The notes under the pieces were generated by a model. That model did not search any database. It was given only the letters and a program-made list of their open reading frames with translations, and was not told where the DNA came from. From an uncultured Lactobacillus sp. (GTDB lineage: Bacteria > Bacillota > Bacilli > Lactobacillales > Lactobacillaceae): DNA of 11,953 nt. Shown in pieces: positions 1 to 4,632 of this stretch (position 1 is its first letter; every line of letters begins with the position of its first letter). The translations under genes and the position numbers were made by a program. The stretch lies in assembly GCA_946409675.1 (NCBI GenBank), contig CAMJXI010000021.1, positions 1 to 11,953 of the forward strand, given 5' to 3'.

Positions 1-46
1 AGATTTCCATTGGTGACTGGAGTTCAGACGTGTGCTCTTCCGATCT
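1..46 (+). other. Illumina P7/TruSeq index adapter (library contamination)
   Basis: Bases 13-46 match the Illumina TruSeq read-2 adapter: they begin GTGACTGGAGTTC and end CTCTTCCGATCT. Bases 1-4 (AGAT) match the end of the P7 oligo, and bases 5-12 (TTCCATTG) sit exactly where an 8-nt i7 index belongs. This is a sequencing-library remnant left in the assembly, not plasmid DNA. Real sequence starts at 47, so the truncation of the gene there is an assembly artefact. Confidence 0.97.
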
Positions 47-829
47 GATTGTCGTGATGGGTATACCTTGCTCCAGCAACTTCGCCGCAAATGTGTGGCG
101 AAGCAAATGACAGTGAAATTTAATCCCGGATAAAGTCTCGAAGTGTGTCGCGTACGTCTGCAATGTTCGCCTTGAAACCCGGAATAATGGTCGTCCTGTT
201 ACCTCACAGGATTGCTGATAGTCCCACACAATCTCAGCTGCATGTTGATCAATAATCGGAATGCATCGATCACTGCCCCATTTCGCATCTGAAATATTGA
301 TATACACTCGCCGTTTACGCAATGTGACATCGCTATAGGTTAAGTTAGCCACCTCGCCCACACGAGCACCTGAACTGTATAATAACCAGAATGCAGCCCG
401 TAAATTGGGTTGTAGCGTATCAACCCAACTCAGAAATGTTGCAATATTCTCGTCACTTAATCGATCAATTGGCTGTGGATTTGTGCGCATATGCAACCCA
501 GCCGGTGCTGGGCTCTGATTGATCACACCGTTAATCTCCGCCCATTGATAATATACGCAGACAGTTGAAATAACCCCGTTGATTGTCCGCGGATTCAGAT
601 TATTTCTCAGCATGTCTCGTTGAAAATCTAGTATGTCATTTCGTTTGACGTCCCTAAAATCGGTGATACCAGCGTTTTGAATATACCTCTCAAATTTTTG
701 AAGACGTTGTTTATAAACCCTGATTGTTGATTCACGCTTGTTTTCGAGTTGCAGTTGGTTTAGAAATTCGTCGAATATTTTCTTCGCCTTCTTTTTCGGC
801 GCCAATTTTAAAATTTGTCGTGTGTTCAT
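47..829 (-). CDS. Tyrosine recombinase/integrase, C-terminus cut off by adapter
   Basis: This frame of 261 codons has no stop and runs straight into the adapter junction. The first 110 or so residues look like a SAM-like core-binding domain (for example the stretch containing STIRVYKQRLQKFERYI). The catalytic domain follows, with Arg I at R156 (SSGARVGEV) and the HxxR box at H241-R244 (HLLRHTFA). The second His/Trp and the nucleophilic Tyr would lie in the missing part, roughly the last 25-40 residues. The ATG at 829 was chosen because it gives a natural N-terminus; no clear ribosome site precedes it and it overlaps the upstream YvrJ frame by 98 nt, suggesting translational coupling. A typical role is site-specific integration, excision or multimer resolution; the partner site is unknown. 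Confidence 0.88.
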
Positions 830-1004
830 TTTCGCCAATTTCATTTTTTCGATTTATAAAAGCGCCAGAAGAAATTAATTCAGATAATGTGTTTATAGAC
901 TTAGTTAATTCGTCCATGCGTCTATCGATGCGTATGATCATAACTAACGCAATGACGATACCAGAGGACTGTTCTACTAAGTATTTTATGAATTCAGCTG
1001 TCAA
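732..1004 (-). CDS. YvrJ-family small membrane protein
   Basis: A 90-residue protein. Residues about 9-25 form one hydrophobic segment (EQSSGIVIALVMIIRID), followed by a polar helix with a DELTKSINTLSELI-like pattern. That arrangement (one membrane span, then R-I-D/E and a 'LTKSIN-LS' helix) is what I know of the short YvrJ family; the assignment is by resemblance. The protein is longer than usual for the family because its last 30 or so residues are encoded inside the recombinase gene in another frame. The start is a TTG at 1004 overlapping the previous stop by 11 nt; an AAAGGTGGTGA ribosome site lies rather far upstream (about 12 nt). YvrJ genes often accompany DUF1659 and DUF2922 genes, as here; their function is unknown. 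Confidence 0.62.
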   Translation of the reverse strand: MTAEFIKYLVEQSSGIVIALVMIIRIDRRMDELTKSINTLSELISSGAFINRKNEIGENEHTTNFKIGAEKEGEENIRRISKPTATRKQA

Positions 1005-1230
1005 GGTTGAAATCCGTCACCACCTTTTCCGATGAGGTGTCTTGATTGAGGATTCTCCCTAAATTCTCACCACAATCTTTACAGAGCTCAAATGACCCAA
1101 CCAACATTTTGGCACTATCTGAATCGTAAATATTGGCTCTAAAAAAAATATCGCGAACTCGACTACAGCACTCACACTTGTGATACGCAGCCTGCGCAAA
1201 AGTTTCAAGTTTGATAAATTCTTCGATCAA
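994..1230 (-). CDS. Small Cys-rich (zinc-ribbon-like) protein
   Basis: A 78-residue protein with a CECC motif near residue 19 and a CKDC motif about 35 residues later, a spacing compatible with one structural zinc site. It has no hydrophobic segment. The TTG at 1230 is preferred because GGAGGAG (1237-1245) lies 6 nt before it; the upstream TTG at 1248 would make the ribosome site part of the coding sequence. The gene lies between DUF2922 and the YvrJ-like gene and overlaps the latter, so it belongs to the same operon, but a terminator-like hairpin directly upstream should reduce its transcription. No family is recognised. A DNA- or protein-binding accessory role to the recombinase is possible but only inferred. 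Confidence 0.6.
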   Translation of the reverse strand: MIEEFIKLETFAQAAYHKCECCSRVRDIFFRANIYDSDSAKMLVGSFELCKDCGENLGRILNQDTSSEKVVTDFNLDS

Positions 1231-1248
1231 TTTTTTCTCCTCCTCCAA

Positions 1249-1283
1249 AAAAAGGGCTGGGCCTAATTTGCCCAGCCCTTTTT
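1249..1283 (-). terminator. Intra-operon intrinsic terminator/attenuator
   Basis: GGGCTGGGC (1254-1262) pairs perfectly with GCCCAGCCC (1270-1278) around a 7-nt loop; A-runs and T-runs flank both sides, so it can work in either direction. It lies directly after the DUF2922 stop and only a few bases before the ribosome site of the next gene. It probably sets a lower level of the Cys-rich protein, YvrJ-like protein and recombinase than of the two upstream genes. Confidence 0.8.
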
Positions 1284-1285
1284 AA

Positions 1286-1510
1286 TTATTCGACCGTGAT
1301 ATCAATTTGATCCGTTGAAGTTTTAACGATTTTTGCGCTCTTTGGAATTGCGCCTTTCCAGATATAATCTGTGTCGGCGACCAAATCCATAGCTTCTTTC
1401 ACTTCTCGACCAGTTAAATCCATTCGTGGATCTGGAATCTTAATTCGACGATCTTTGGAATCCTCCGTGAATGTCAATACGAGCATGTCAGTTAATTGTG
1501 TGTCAGCCAT
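1286..1510 (-). CDS. DUF2922-type protein
   Basis: A 74-residue protein of unknown function. The sequence reads as a predicted beta-rich start (MLVLTFTEDSKDRRIKIPDP), then a DLTGREVKEAMDLV helix and a final beta region ending in DITVE. The order 'LxFxT/E ... I-x-DP-x-x-DLT-x-x-EVK-x-AMD' is the pattern I associate with DUF2922. The ATG at 1510 has GGAGGTG (1521-1527) about 10 nt upstream, inside the last codons of the preceding gene, so the two genes are closely coupled. No signal peptide or membrane segment is seen. DUF2922 and DUF1659 genes are commonly adjacent in Firmicutes, which supports both assignments; no biochemical role is known. Confidence 0.75.
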   Translation of the reverse strand: MADTQLTDMLVLTFTEDSKDRRIKIPDPRMDLTGREVKEAMDLVADTDYIWKGAIPKSAKIVKTSTDQIDITVE

Positions 1511-1517
1511 TTATTTT

Positions 1518-1778
1518 TTACACCTCCGCTGGTTTGCTTGGTTCAAATGTTGCACCAATAAAGAATTTATCCGTCTTGTAATAGTCGGTAATATTGTGCT
1601 GTTGCAAATCAAATAATGCCGTACCAATTTCGATTACCTTTTTGTCGTCGAAATTAGGGTTGACCTTTGAAAGATTAACAGTTTTTTTGACGATTTTTTC
1701 GCCACTTTCATCAAAATAAATACCACTCAAACTGCGTGTGCAGCTTCCTTGGATTACTTCTTCAACTTTTCGAGCCAT
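1518..1778 (-). CDS. DUF1659-type protein
   Basis: An 86-residue protein beginning MARKVEEVIQGSC. It resembles DUF1659 proteins in length and in the run of a beta region with a 'GEKIVKKTVNLSKVNPN' segment followed by a helix IEIGTALFDLQQHN. The start at 1778 is strongly supported by AAGGAGGT (1787-1794), 8 nt upstream. The frame could be read from a TTG at 1859, but that would place the ribosome site and leader hairpins inside the gene, so it is rejected. It is the first gene of the minus-strand operon and is likely controlled at translation by the leader described separately. Its function is unknown. Confidence 0.72.
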   Translation of the reverse strand: MARKVEEVIQGSCTRSLSGIYFDESGEKIVKKTVNLSKVNPNFDDKKVIEIGTALFDLQQHNITDYYKTDKFFIGATFEPSKPAEV

Positions 1779-1787
1779 AAAAAAATA

Positions 1788-1849
1788 CCTCCTTGATTTT
1801 TTATGATCAAGAAGGTCCTCAGTTACTAGTATGATAGCCTTCTTGATCA
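1788..1849 (-). promoter_or_regulatory. Leader with two mutually exclusive hairpins controlling the DUF1659 ribosome site
   Basis: In the minus-strand RNA, an upstream arm UGAUCAAGAAGG (complement of 1838-1849) pairs perfectly over 12 bp with CCUUCUUGAUCA (complement of 1804-1815). The same CCUUCUUGAU can instead pair with AUCAAGGAGG (complement of 1788-1797), which contains the Shine-Dalgarno site, over 10 bp with a single G-U and an 8-nt loop. The first fold frees the ribosome site; the second hides it. The upstream arm is a near copy of the ribosome site region. This is the layout of a translational switch; the signal is not visible. Confidence 0.6.
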
Positions 1850-1867
1850 GATTTGACAATAAAAATA

Positions 1868-1891
1868 GAATGCCGGCATTTGCTGGTATTC
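1868..1891. other. Hairpin in the divergent leader region
   Basis: GAATGCCGGCA (1868-1878) faces TGCTGGTATTC (1881-1891). On the plus strand all 11 positions pair, two of them as G-U; on the minus strand the same two become A-C mismatches, but a U-rich tract (UAUUUUUAUUG) follows. It may be a weak attenuator in the minus-strand leader or the first stem of the plus-strand structured region. Confidence 0.4.
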
Positions 1892-1936
1892 TCTGATTAA
1901 GTTCCTAGGCTATATTTTCTTTCTGAATACGTTTTC

Positions 1937-1964
1937 ATTGTACCATACATAACATTAATTTCAA
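1937..1964 (-). promoter_or_regulatory. Promoter of the DUF1659-DUF2922-YvrJ-recombinase operon
   Basis: On the minus strand TTGAAA (complement of 1959-1964) is followed after 16 bp by TACAAT (complement of 1937-1942), with an extended -10 TG one base before it. Transcription would start near 1930 and leave a leader of about 150 nt before the ATG at 1778. Confidence 0.7.
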
Positions 1965-2117
1965 GCCATCTCTTAATGCAGGAGCCAACTGGGTGTGGGC
2001 GAAGTCCACAAATGGGTCTCTCAGCGCTGATTTGCATGTTACACTGTTAAATTTGGTGATTTATATTCGGATTTAATCTCTTAATTCAATCGCCAACATC
2101 ATCAATCAACATGCAAA

Positions 2118-2159
2118 AACCGTGCTGTCAAGGCTGATTTGGGCCTTGACAGCACGGTT
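2118..2159 (+). repeat. 17-bp perfect hairpin within the structured region
   Basis: AACCGTGCTGTCAAGGC (2118-2134) and its exact complement (2143-2159) flank an 8-nt loop TGATTTGG. No T-run follows, so it is not an ordinary terminator. It directly abuts the closing arm of the preceding stem (2108-2117) and is followed by a GTTAAGC/GCTTAAC pair (2157-2163/2211-2217) that encloses the 10-bp hairpin at 2184-2206. Confidence 0.85.
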
Positions 2160-2239
2160 AAGCACTTGTATTGAAGGGGCTTAGCCAGTCTCCGCAGGAG
2201 GCTGGCGTTGGCTTAACTCTTGTCTGCCAAGAAGTTCAG

Positions 2240-2442
2240 ATGGCGTTAGCGAAGTTGGCGTAATCAGTAATTCTGCAGGAATTACTGATTCGCCAAAGTC
2301 TTCCCTTCCTCCCCATGGTGTCACTTAGGATTGCTTCCTTATTATCATTTGCAGCGAACTTCTGCAAATTAATCAGATGGGATGGAGGGGCAAGGAAGTG
2401 TGAAACCTTGGGGAGGAAGGGAAGACGTCTTCGCGAAGCCAT
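2240..2442 (+). repeat. Three-way junction of nested inverted repeats
   Basis: An outer stem pairs 2240-2254 with 2429-2442 (13 pairs, one bulge, one mismatch). Inside it one branch is the 18-bp hairpin 2255-2296 (arms TTGGCG and AATCAGTAATTC with their complements, one bulged T). The other is a 27-position stem 2298-2324/2400-2426 with 25 matches, which itself encloses CTTCCTT/AAGGAAG and the hairpin ATTTGCAG/CTGCAAAT (2347-2354/2362-2369). The branches fit end to end with only one to two unpaired bases at the junction, as expected for a folded RNA. Chance palindromes GAAGACGTCTTC (2421-2432) and CTTCGCGAAG (2429-2438) overlap the closing strands. Confidence 0.75.
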
Positions 2443-2454
2443 ATTTACCGCTGA

Positions 2455-2545
2455 GCCACCACACTGTCTCCGAGCACACTTCAACTCGCACCTCTATAAT
2501 TGGTTGTGCCTGGGCGCAACCATAGCCGAGAGACGGTGTGGTGGC
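2455..2545 (+). repeat. 16-bp stem with inner hairpin
   Basis: GCCACCACACTGTCTC (2455-2470) pairs with GAGACGGTGTGGTGGC (2530-2545), one pair being U-G on the plus strand. Inside, GGTTGTGC (2502-2509) pairs with GCGCAACC (2514-2521), also with one U-G, around a CTGG loop. It shares its outer GAGCCA and inner TGTCTCC with the stem at 2638-2704, while the middle bases differ in a compensated way. Confidence 0.75.
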
Positions 2546-2637
2546 GGGCCTTGTTGGCTTGAACTAAGTCATAAATCAGAATGATGATCTCGTCGGTGAG
2601 CTTGGGTGCTGATCTGAGTGATCAACAGAAATGTTGA

Positions 2638-2704
2638 GCCAAAACCCTGTCTCCAGCATCTAGTAATGTGGCACCACGAAATAGCTTAGGGACAGGGTTT
2701 TGGC
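2638..2704 (+). repeat. 16-bp stem related to the 2455-2545 stem
   Basis: GCCAAAACCCTGTCTC (2638-2653) pairs with GGGACAGGGTTTTGGC (2689-2704), one pair being U-G on the plus strand. The apical part CTAGTAA...GAAATAG (2660-2684) closes as CTA/TAG and GTG/CAC around an AGUA-GAA internal loop that resembles a loop-E (bulged-G) motif. Both stems are followed by GGCGGG and preceded by GAGCCA. Confidence 0.7.
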
Positions 2705-2757
2705 GGGTCCAGTTATTGTAATATTGTGTATAAGCAAAAAATGTCGATCCGAGCGAT

Positions 2758-2824
2758 GTAATCTGTCCTGCGAGCTCTATCTTGATGGCACAACTGGTTA
2801 ATCTGGGGACAGATCACGAGCGAT
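2758..2824 (+). repeat. Last stem of the series, with flanking CGAGCGAT direct repeat
   Basis: GTAATCTGTCC (2758-2768) faces GGACAGATCAC (2807-2817) with 10 of 11 pairs. The 8-bp direct repeat CGAGCGAT lies at 2750-2757 and 2817-2824, just outside both arms. This stem carries the same CTGTCC element as the two before it, but its single mispair is A-C on the plus strand. Confidence 0.55.
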
Positions 2825-3031
2825 ATTGCCTAGAATTTTTGATCATATTTCCGATTTTAAAGTGAAAAATAAAAATCAAACCCACACTCGCCGTTTGGCA
2901 GGGAAAACAACGGGTTGTTTTCAGTTCTAAAAGTGTCTTGGCTTGCGTTTCAGTCAATTCCTTAAAGCCTCCTAGACGGCGTAAAACGCCCTCTACGTCG
3001 ATTTACCATTGACTTCAATTTTATTTTATCT
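2825..3031. other. Gene-less stretch with two small inverted repeats
   Basis: No protein gene is visible. GAAAACAAC (2903-2911) and GTTGTTTTC (2914-2922) form a 9-bp inverted repeat with a two-base centre. GGCGT-aaa-ACGCC (2978-2990) is enclosed by GACG/CGTC and by GTCAAT/ATTGAC (2953-2958/3008-3013), a nested hairpin without a T-run. It may be the 3' part of the structured region or part of a replication or control region. Confidence 0.5.
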
Positions 3032-3061
3032 TTTACACAATATGTTGCTAATCACTATAGA
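3032..3061 (+). promoter_or_regulatory. Promoter of the Fst-type toxin mRNA
   Basis: TTTACA (3032-3037) and TATAGA (3056-3061) are separated by 18 bp. Transcription from about 3068 gives a 65-nt leader before the toxin ATG, typical in scale for toxin RNAs of this family. Confidence 0.5.
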
Positions 3062-3084
3062 AAAAAGCATCTACATACTCTAGA

Positions 3085-3125
3085 ATTAAGTTGTCGCCTT
3101 AATCCCAAATCCAGCGATGGATTGG
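3085..3125 (+). promoter_or_regulatory. Toxin mRNA leader hairpins hiding part of the ribosome site
   Basis: ATTAAG (3085-3090) pairs with CTTAAT (3098-3103). Next, CCAAATCCA (3105-3113) pairs with TGGATTGG (3118-3125) around a GCGA (GNRA) tetraloop with one bulged A, taking up the first two bases of the GGAGGT ribosome site (3124-3129). In the known Fst system a 5' stem-loop keeps toxin translation low; this hairpin has the position for the same role. Confidence 0.6.
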
Positions 3126-3134
3126 AGGTGGATC

Positions 3135-3221
3135 ATGTTTAAAGATTTTTTTGCGCCCCTTGCGGTCACGCTTATCGGCGTCTTGTTTGCTTGGTGGTTA
3201 GATGGCAAAAGCCGCAAGTAA
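3135..3221 (+). CDS. Fst/Lpt-family type I toxin (28 residues)
   Basis: This tiny gene encodes a 28-residue peptide: a short MFKDFFAPLAV start with the family's conserved proline (P8), one membrane-spanning segment (about residues 6-22) ending in AWWLD, and a charged tail GKSRK. That order (KD-FF, AP, G, W-x-L-D/N, basic tail) is the signature of Fst-type toxins such as Fst of Enterococcus and Lpt of Lactobacillus plasmids, which act at the cell membrane and damage plasmid-free daughter cells. GGAGGT ends 5 nt before the ATG. The surrounding promoter, leader hairpins, convergent antisense promoter, direct repeat across the start region and shared terminator reproduce the full RNAI/RNAII layout. 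It is probably a post-segregational stability gene of this plasmid. Confidence 0.88.
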   Translation: MFKDFFAPLAVTLIGVLFAWWLDGKSRK

Positions 3222-3276
3222 ATCCATAAAGCGACACTAACCCATACGTTTAATGTAATTTGTTAAGCGAAAAAAG

Positions 3277-3308
3277 AAGCCCACAGCGTATCCCGACGCT
3301 GTGGGCTT
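3277..3308. terminator. Bidirectional terminator shared by toxin mRNA and antitoxin RNA
   Basis: AAGCCCACAGCGT (3277-3289) pairs perfectly over 13 bp with ACGCTGTGGGCTT (3296-3308) around ATCCCG. An A-rich run precedes it on the left (a U-tract for the minus-strand antitoxin) and a short T-run follows. In Fst systems this shared terminator is also where the two RNAs first pair. Confidence 0.88.
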
Positions 3309-3345
3309 TGATGCATTGGTGGATCATGTTCAAGATTTCTTTGCA
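3277..3345 (-). ncRNA. Antisense antitoxin RNA of the Fst-type system (RNAII)
   Basis: A minus-strand RNA of about 70 nt would start near 3344 and end at the terminator. It contains the complement of GGTGGATCATGTT (3318-3330), which is identical to 3127-3139, the ribosome site and start codon of the toxin; the similarity continues as AAGATTT-N-TTTGC. In the known par locus such direct repeats let the divergently placed RNAII mask toxin translation in trans, together with terminator complementarity. Size, orientation and repeats all fit; the 5' end is inferred from the -10 element. Confidence 0.82.
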
Positions 3346-3350
3346 ACTTT

Positions 3351-3359
3351 ATATTAGCA
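3351..3359 (-). promoter_or_regulatory. Extended -10 promoter of the antitoxin RNA
   Basis: Read on the minus strand this is TGCTAATAT, an extended -10 (TG-n-TAATAT). No good -35 is seen, which is tolerable for an extended -10. Start is expected near 3344. Confidence 0.6.
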
Positions 3360-3502
3360 TATTAGGCTATATTTAGCTATCTTGAGCATGAAAATATCCT
3401 TTTAATGTGTTCTTATGCGTTCTCCATTTTCATTATTTTCTGAAAGCATGCTACATCAACATTCTTTACCAAACAAAAGTTATCTACATATTAGCTTAAC
3501 TT

Positions 3503-3835
3503 TTAAACCAAATCTAGGTCAATCATCACTCTTTGCCAATGGATCCGATACTTTATCATCTGTCTTACTTTCTCTATATTGTCGTTATTCCAATGAAGGT
3601 CATCAGCTACTTCTAGCATAACTGAGACTGAGTGTGGGTTTTCTGGATAGTCACCCACTTGAGTTTTCATGTATTCAACCAATTCCTGTTCTATTTCATA
3701 GTTACCTACGCCATGAATCTTCGATGAAAATCTACGTTCAAATTCAGATTTAAACCGTTCATTTATCGTTTCGTATATTATTTTTTCCAGTTCTGATCCG
3801 GTTATTGTATCAACGTCAAAATTATCTATTAGAAT
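3503..3835 (-). pseudogene. Decayed hypothetical gene without a start codon
   Basis: A protein-like frame of 110 codons (from ILIDNFDVDTITG to the end VMIDLDLV) has acidic, helix-rich composition but no ATG, GTG or TTG near its beginning. Immediately upstream in frame is a TGA (3836-3838). Ten codons further up lies a TTG (3866-3868; ITGKQQEWE before the stop) next to the terminator of the neighbouring recombinase. One nonsense change (for example TGG to TGA) in a once longer gene would explain this; an ATT start is the alternative. The product is not recognised. It has no membrane segment or known motif. Confidence 0.5.
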
Positions 3836-3866
3836 TCACTCCCACTCTTGTTGTTTCCCAGTTATC

Positions 3867-3897
3867 AAAAAAGACACCCATGTGCGATGGGTGTCTT
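3867..3897 (-). terminator. Terminator of the compact recombinase gene
   Basis: AAGACACCCAT (3871-3881) pairs perfectly with ATGGGTGTCTT (3887-3897). On the minus strand the stem is followed by six U residues (complement of 3867-3872). It lies about 105 nt after the recombinase stop at 4004; that gap contains no gene. Confidence 0.88.
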
Positions 3898-4003
3898 AGG
3901 GATTGATTAAGCACAATTATCTATTATCCTTTGGGGATATAAATAATCAACGCCGCCATTATAAATCGCTTTCAATTAGTTAACAAGGTCCATTTAAAAC
4001 TAT

Positions 4004-4591
4004 TTATCCAAAATCTATTCGATCTAAAATCCTCTCACGACTCTGCTGATCGAGCCCCAAATACTCCAGCGTCATGGCCTCATTTGAATGATTTAGTAAT
4101 CTCATTACTAACCCAATATTGTAATTTGATTGGACGTAAACTCGATATGCGCCAGTCTTACGCATTGTGTGCGTACCCAAATAATTAATACCTAAAAGAT
4201 TACCAACTTTAGCCATAATCTTATAAAACTGTCCCTCGGTAATGTGACGTTCTGGTCTCCGTATCGATGGGAATAACCATTCAGAATTAATCCCATTCTC
4301 TCTTAGCCAAGACCAATATACAATCAAATCTGTTTCCACTGGGCTCAGATACAACACATTTTTCTTCCCTGTCTTCTTATCGTGAATGTAGGCATTCGAC
4401 TTGATTGTTCCATCTGTATTATAAATATCATCAAGTTTAAGCCCCATAACATCAGACACTCGGAGTAAAGTCGCCTTCCCAAATTGAAAAATAGTGTAAT
4501 TACGCCTACCGGCCTTAAATGAATGTAATAAGGTATCTTGAACATCTTTAAGCACATTAGAGTCTTTAATTGGTGACACGATCTGCCGCAT
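4004..4591 (-). CDS. Compact tyrosine recombinase
   Basis: This 195-residue protein has only the catalytic domain of the tyrosine recombinase family; the usual 100-residue N-terminal core-binding domain is missing. The full catalytic set is visible: R44 (TLLRVSDVMG), a beta-hairpin Lys (K73, K76 or K77 in DKKTGKK), H141 and R144 (HTMRKT), H168 (LLNHSN) and the nucleophile Y177 (TLEYLGL). The ATG at 4591 has AAGGAG (4600-4605) 8 nt upstream. It has its own promoter and terminator, so it is a single-gene unit. Short recombinases like this act in plasmid multimer resolution or in inversion of DNA segments, and phase-switch recombinases of the FimB type are similarly short. Repeats directly upstream are candidate binding sites. 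Confidence 0.9.
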   Translation of the reverse strand: MRQIVSPIKDSNVLKDVQDTLLHSFKAGRRNYTIFQFGKATLLRVSDVMGLKLDDIYNTDGTIKSNAYIHDKKTGKKNVLYLSPVETDLIVYWSWLRENGINSEWLFPSIRRPERHITEGQFYKIMAKVGNLLGINYLGTHTMRKTGAYRVYVQSNYNIGLVMRLLNHSNEAMTLEYLGLDQQSRERILDRIDFG

Positions 4592-4632
4592 AAATCTTTC
4601 TCCTTAGGGTTAATTATTATTAATATATAAAT

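Larger units (their letters stand above)
1982..2824 (+). ncRNA. Candidate large structured non-coding RNA (GOLLD/ROOL-like or new class)
   Basis: This roughly 0.85-kb stretch has no credible protein gene but is packed with nested inverted repeats: stems at 1994-2010, 2031-2040/2108-2117, 2118-2159, 2184-2206, a three-way junction at 2240-2442, and long stems at 2455-2545, 2638-2704 and 2758-2817. Several neighbouring stems start GAGCCA and carry CTGTCTCC, yet the middle of each stem differs on both sides so that pairing is kept. Five mispairs (in 1994-2010, 2184-2206, 2455-2545, 2502-2521 and 2638-2704) are G-U if the plus strand is transcribed and A-C on the minus strand; only one stem (2758-2817) favours minus. 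Large ornate RNAs such as GOLLD and ROOL are known from Lactobacillales phages and plasmids, but I cannot match this to either from memory. No convincing plus-strand promoter or U-tract terminator is visible, so the ends are approximate. Palindromes that serve as recombination sites are the alternative. Confidence 0.55.

Noticed and set aside
724..1035. 103-codon plus-strand frame
   Set aside because: Antisense to the YvrJ-like and recombinase genes; only the minus-strand products resemble known families.
1853..1858. TTGACA as a plus-strand -35
   Set aside because: No -10 hexamer at 16-18 bp; the hairpin at 1868-1891 occupies that position.
2118..2159. 17-bp hairpin as an intrinsic terminator
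   Set aside because: No T-run follows on either strand.
2236..2584. Two overlapping frames of 82 and 89 codons on opposite strands (2236-2484 minus, 2315-2584 plus)
   Set aside because: They lie across the perfect stems of the structured region, lack ribosome sites and have no protein-like composition.
3415..3621. 68-codon plus-strand frame
   Set aside because: Antisense to the more protein-like minus-strand remnant at 3503-3835, with no ribosome site.
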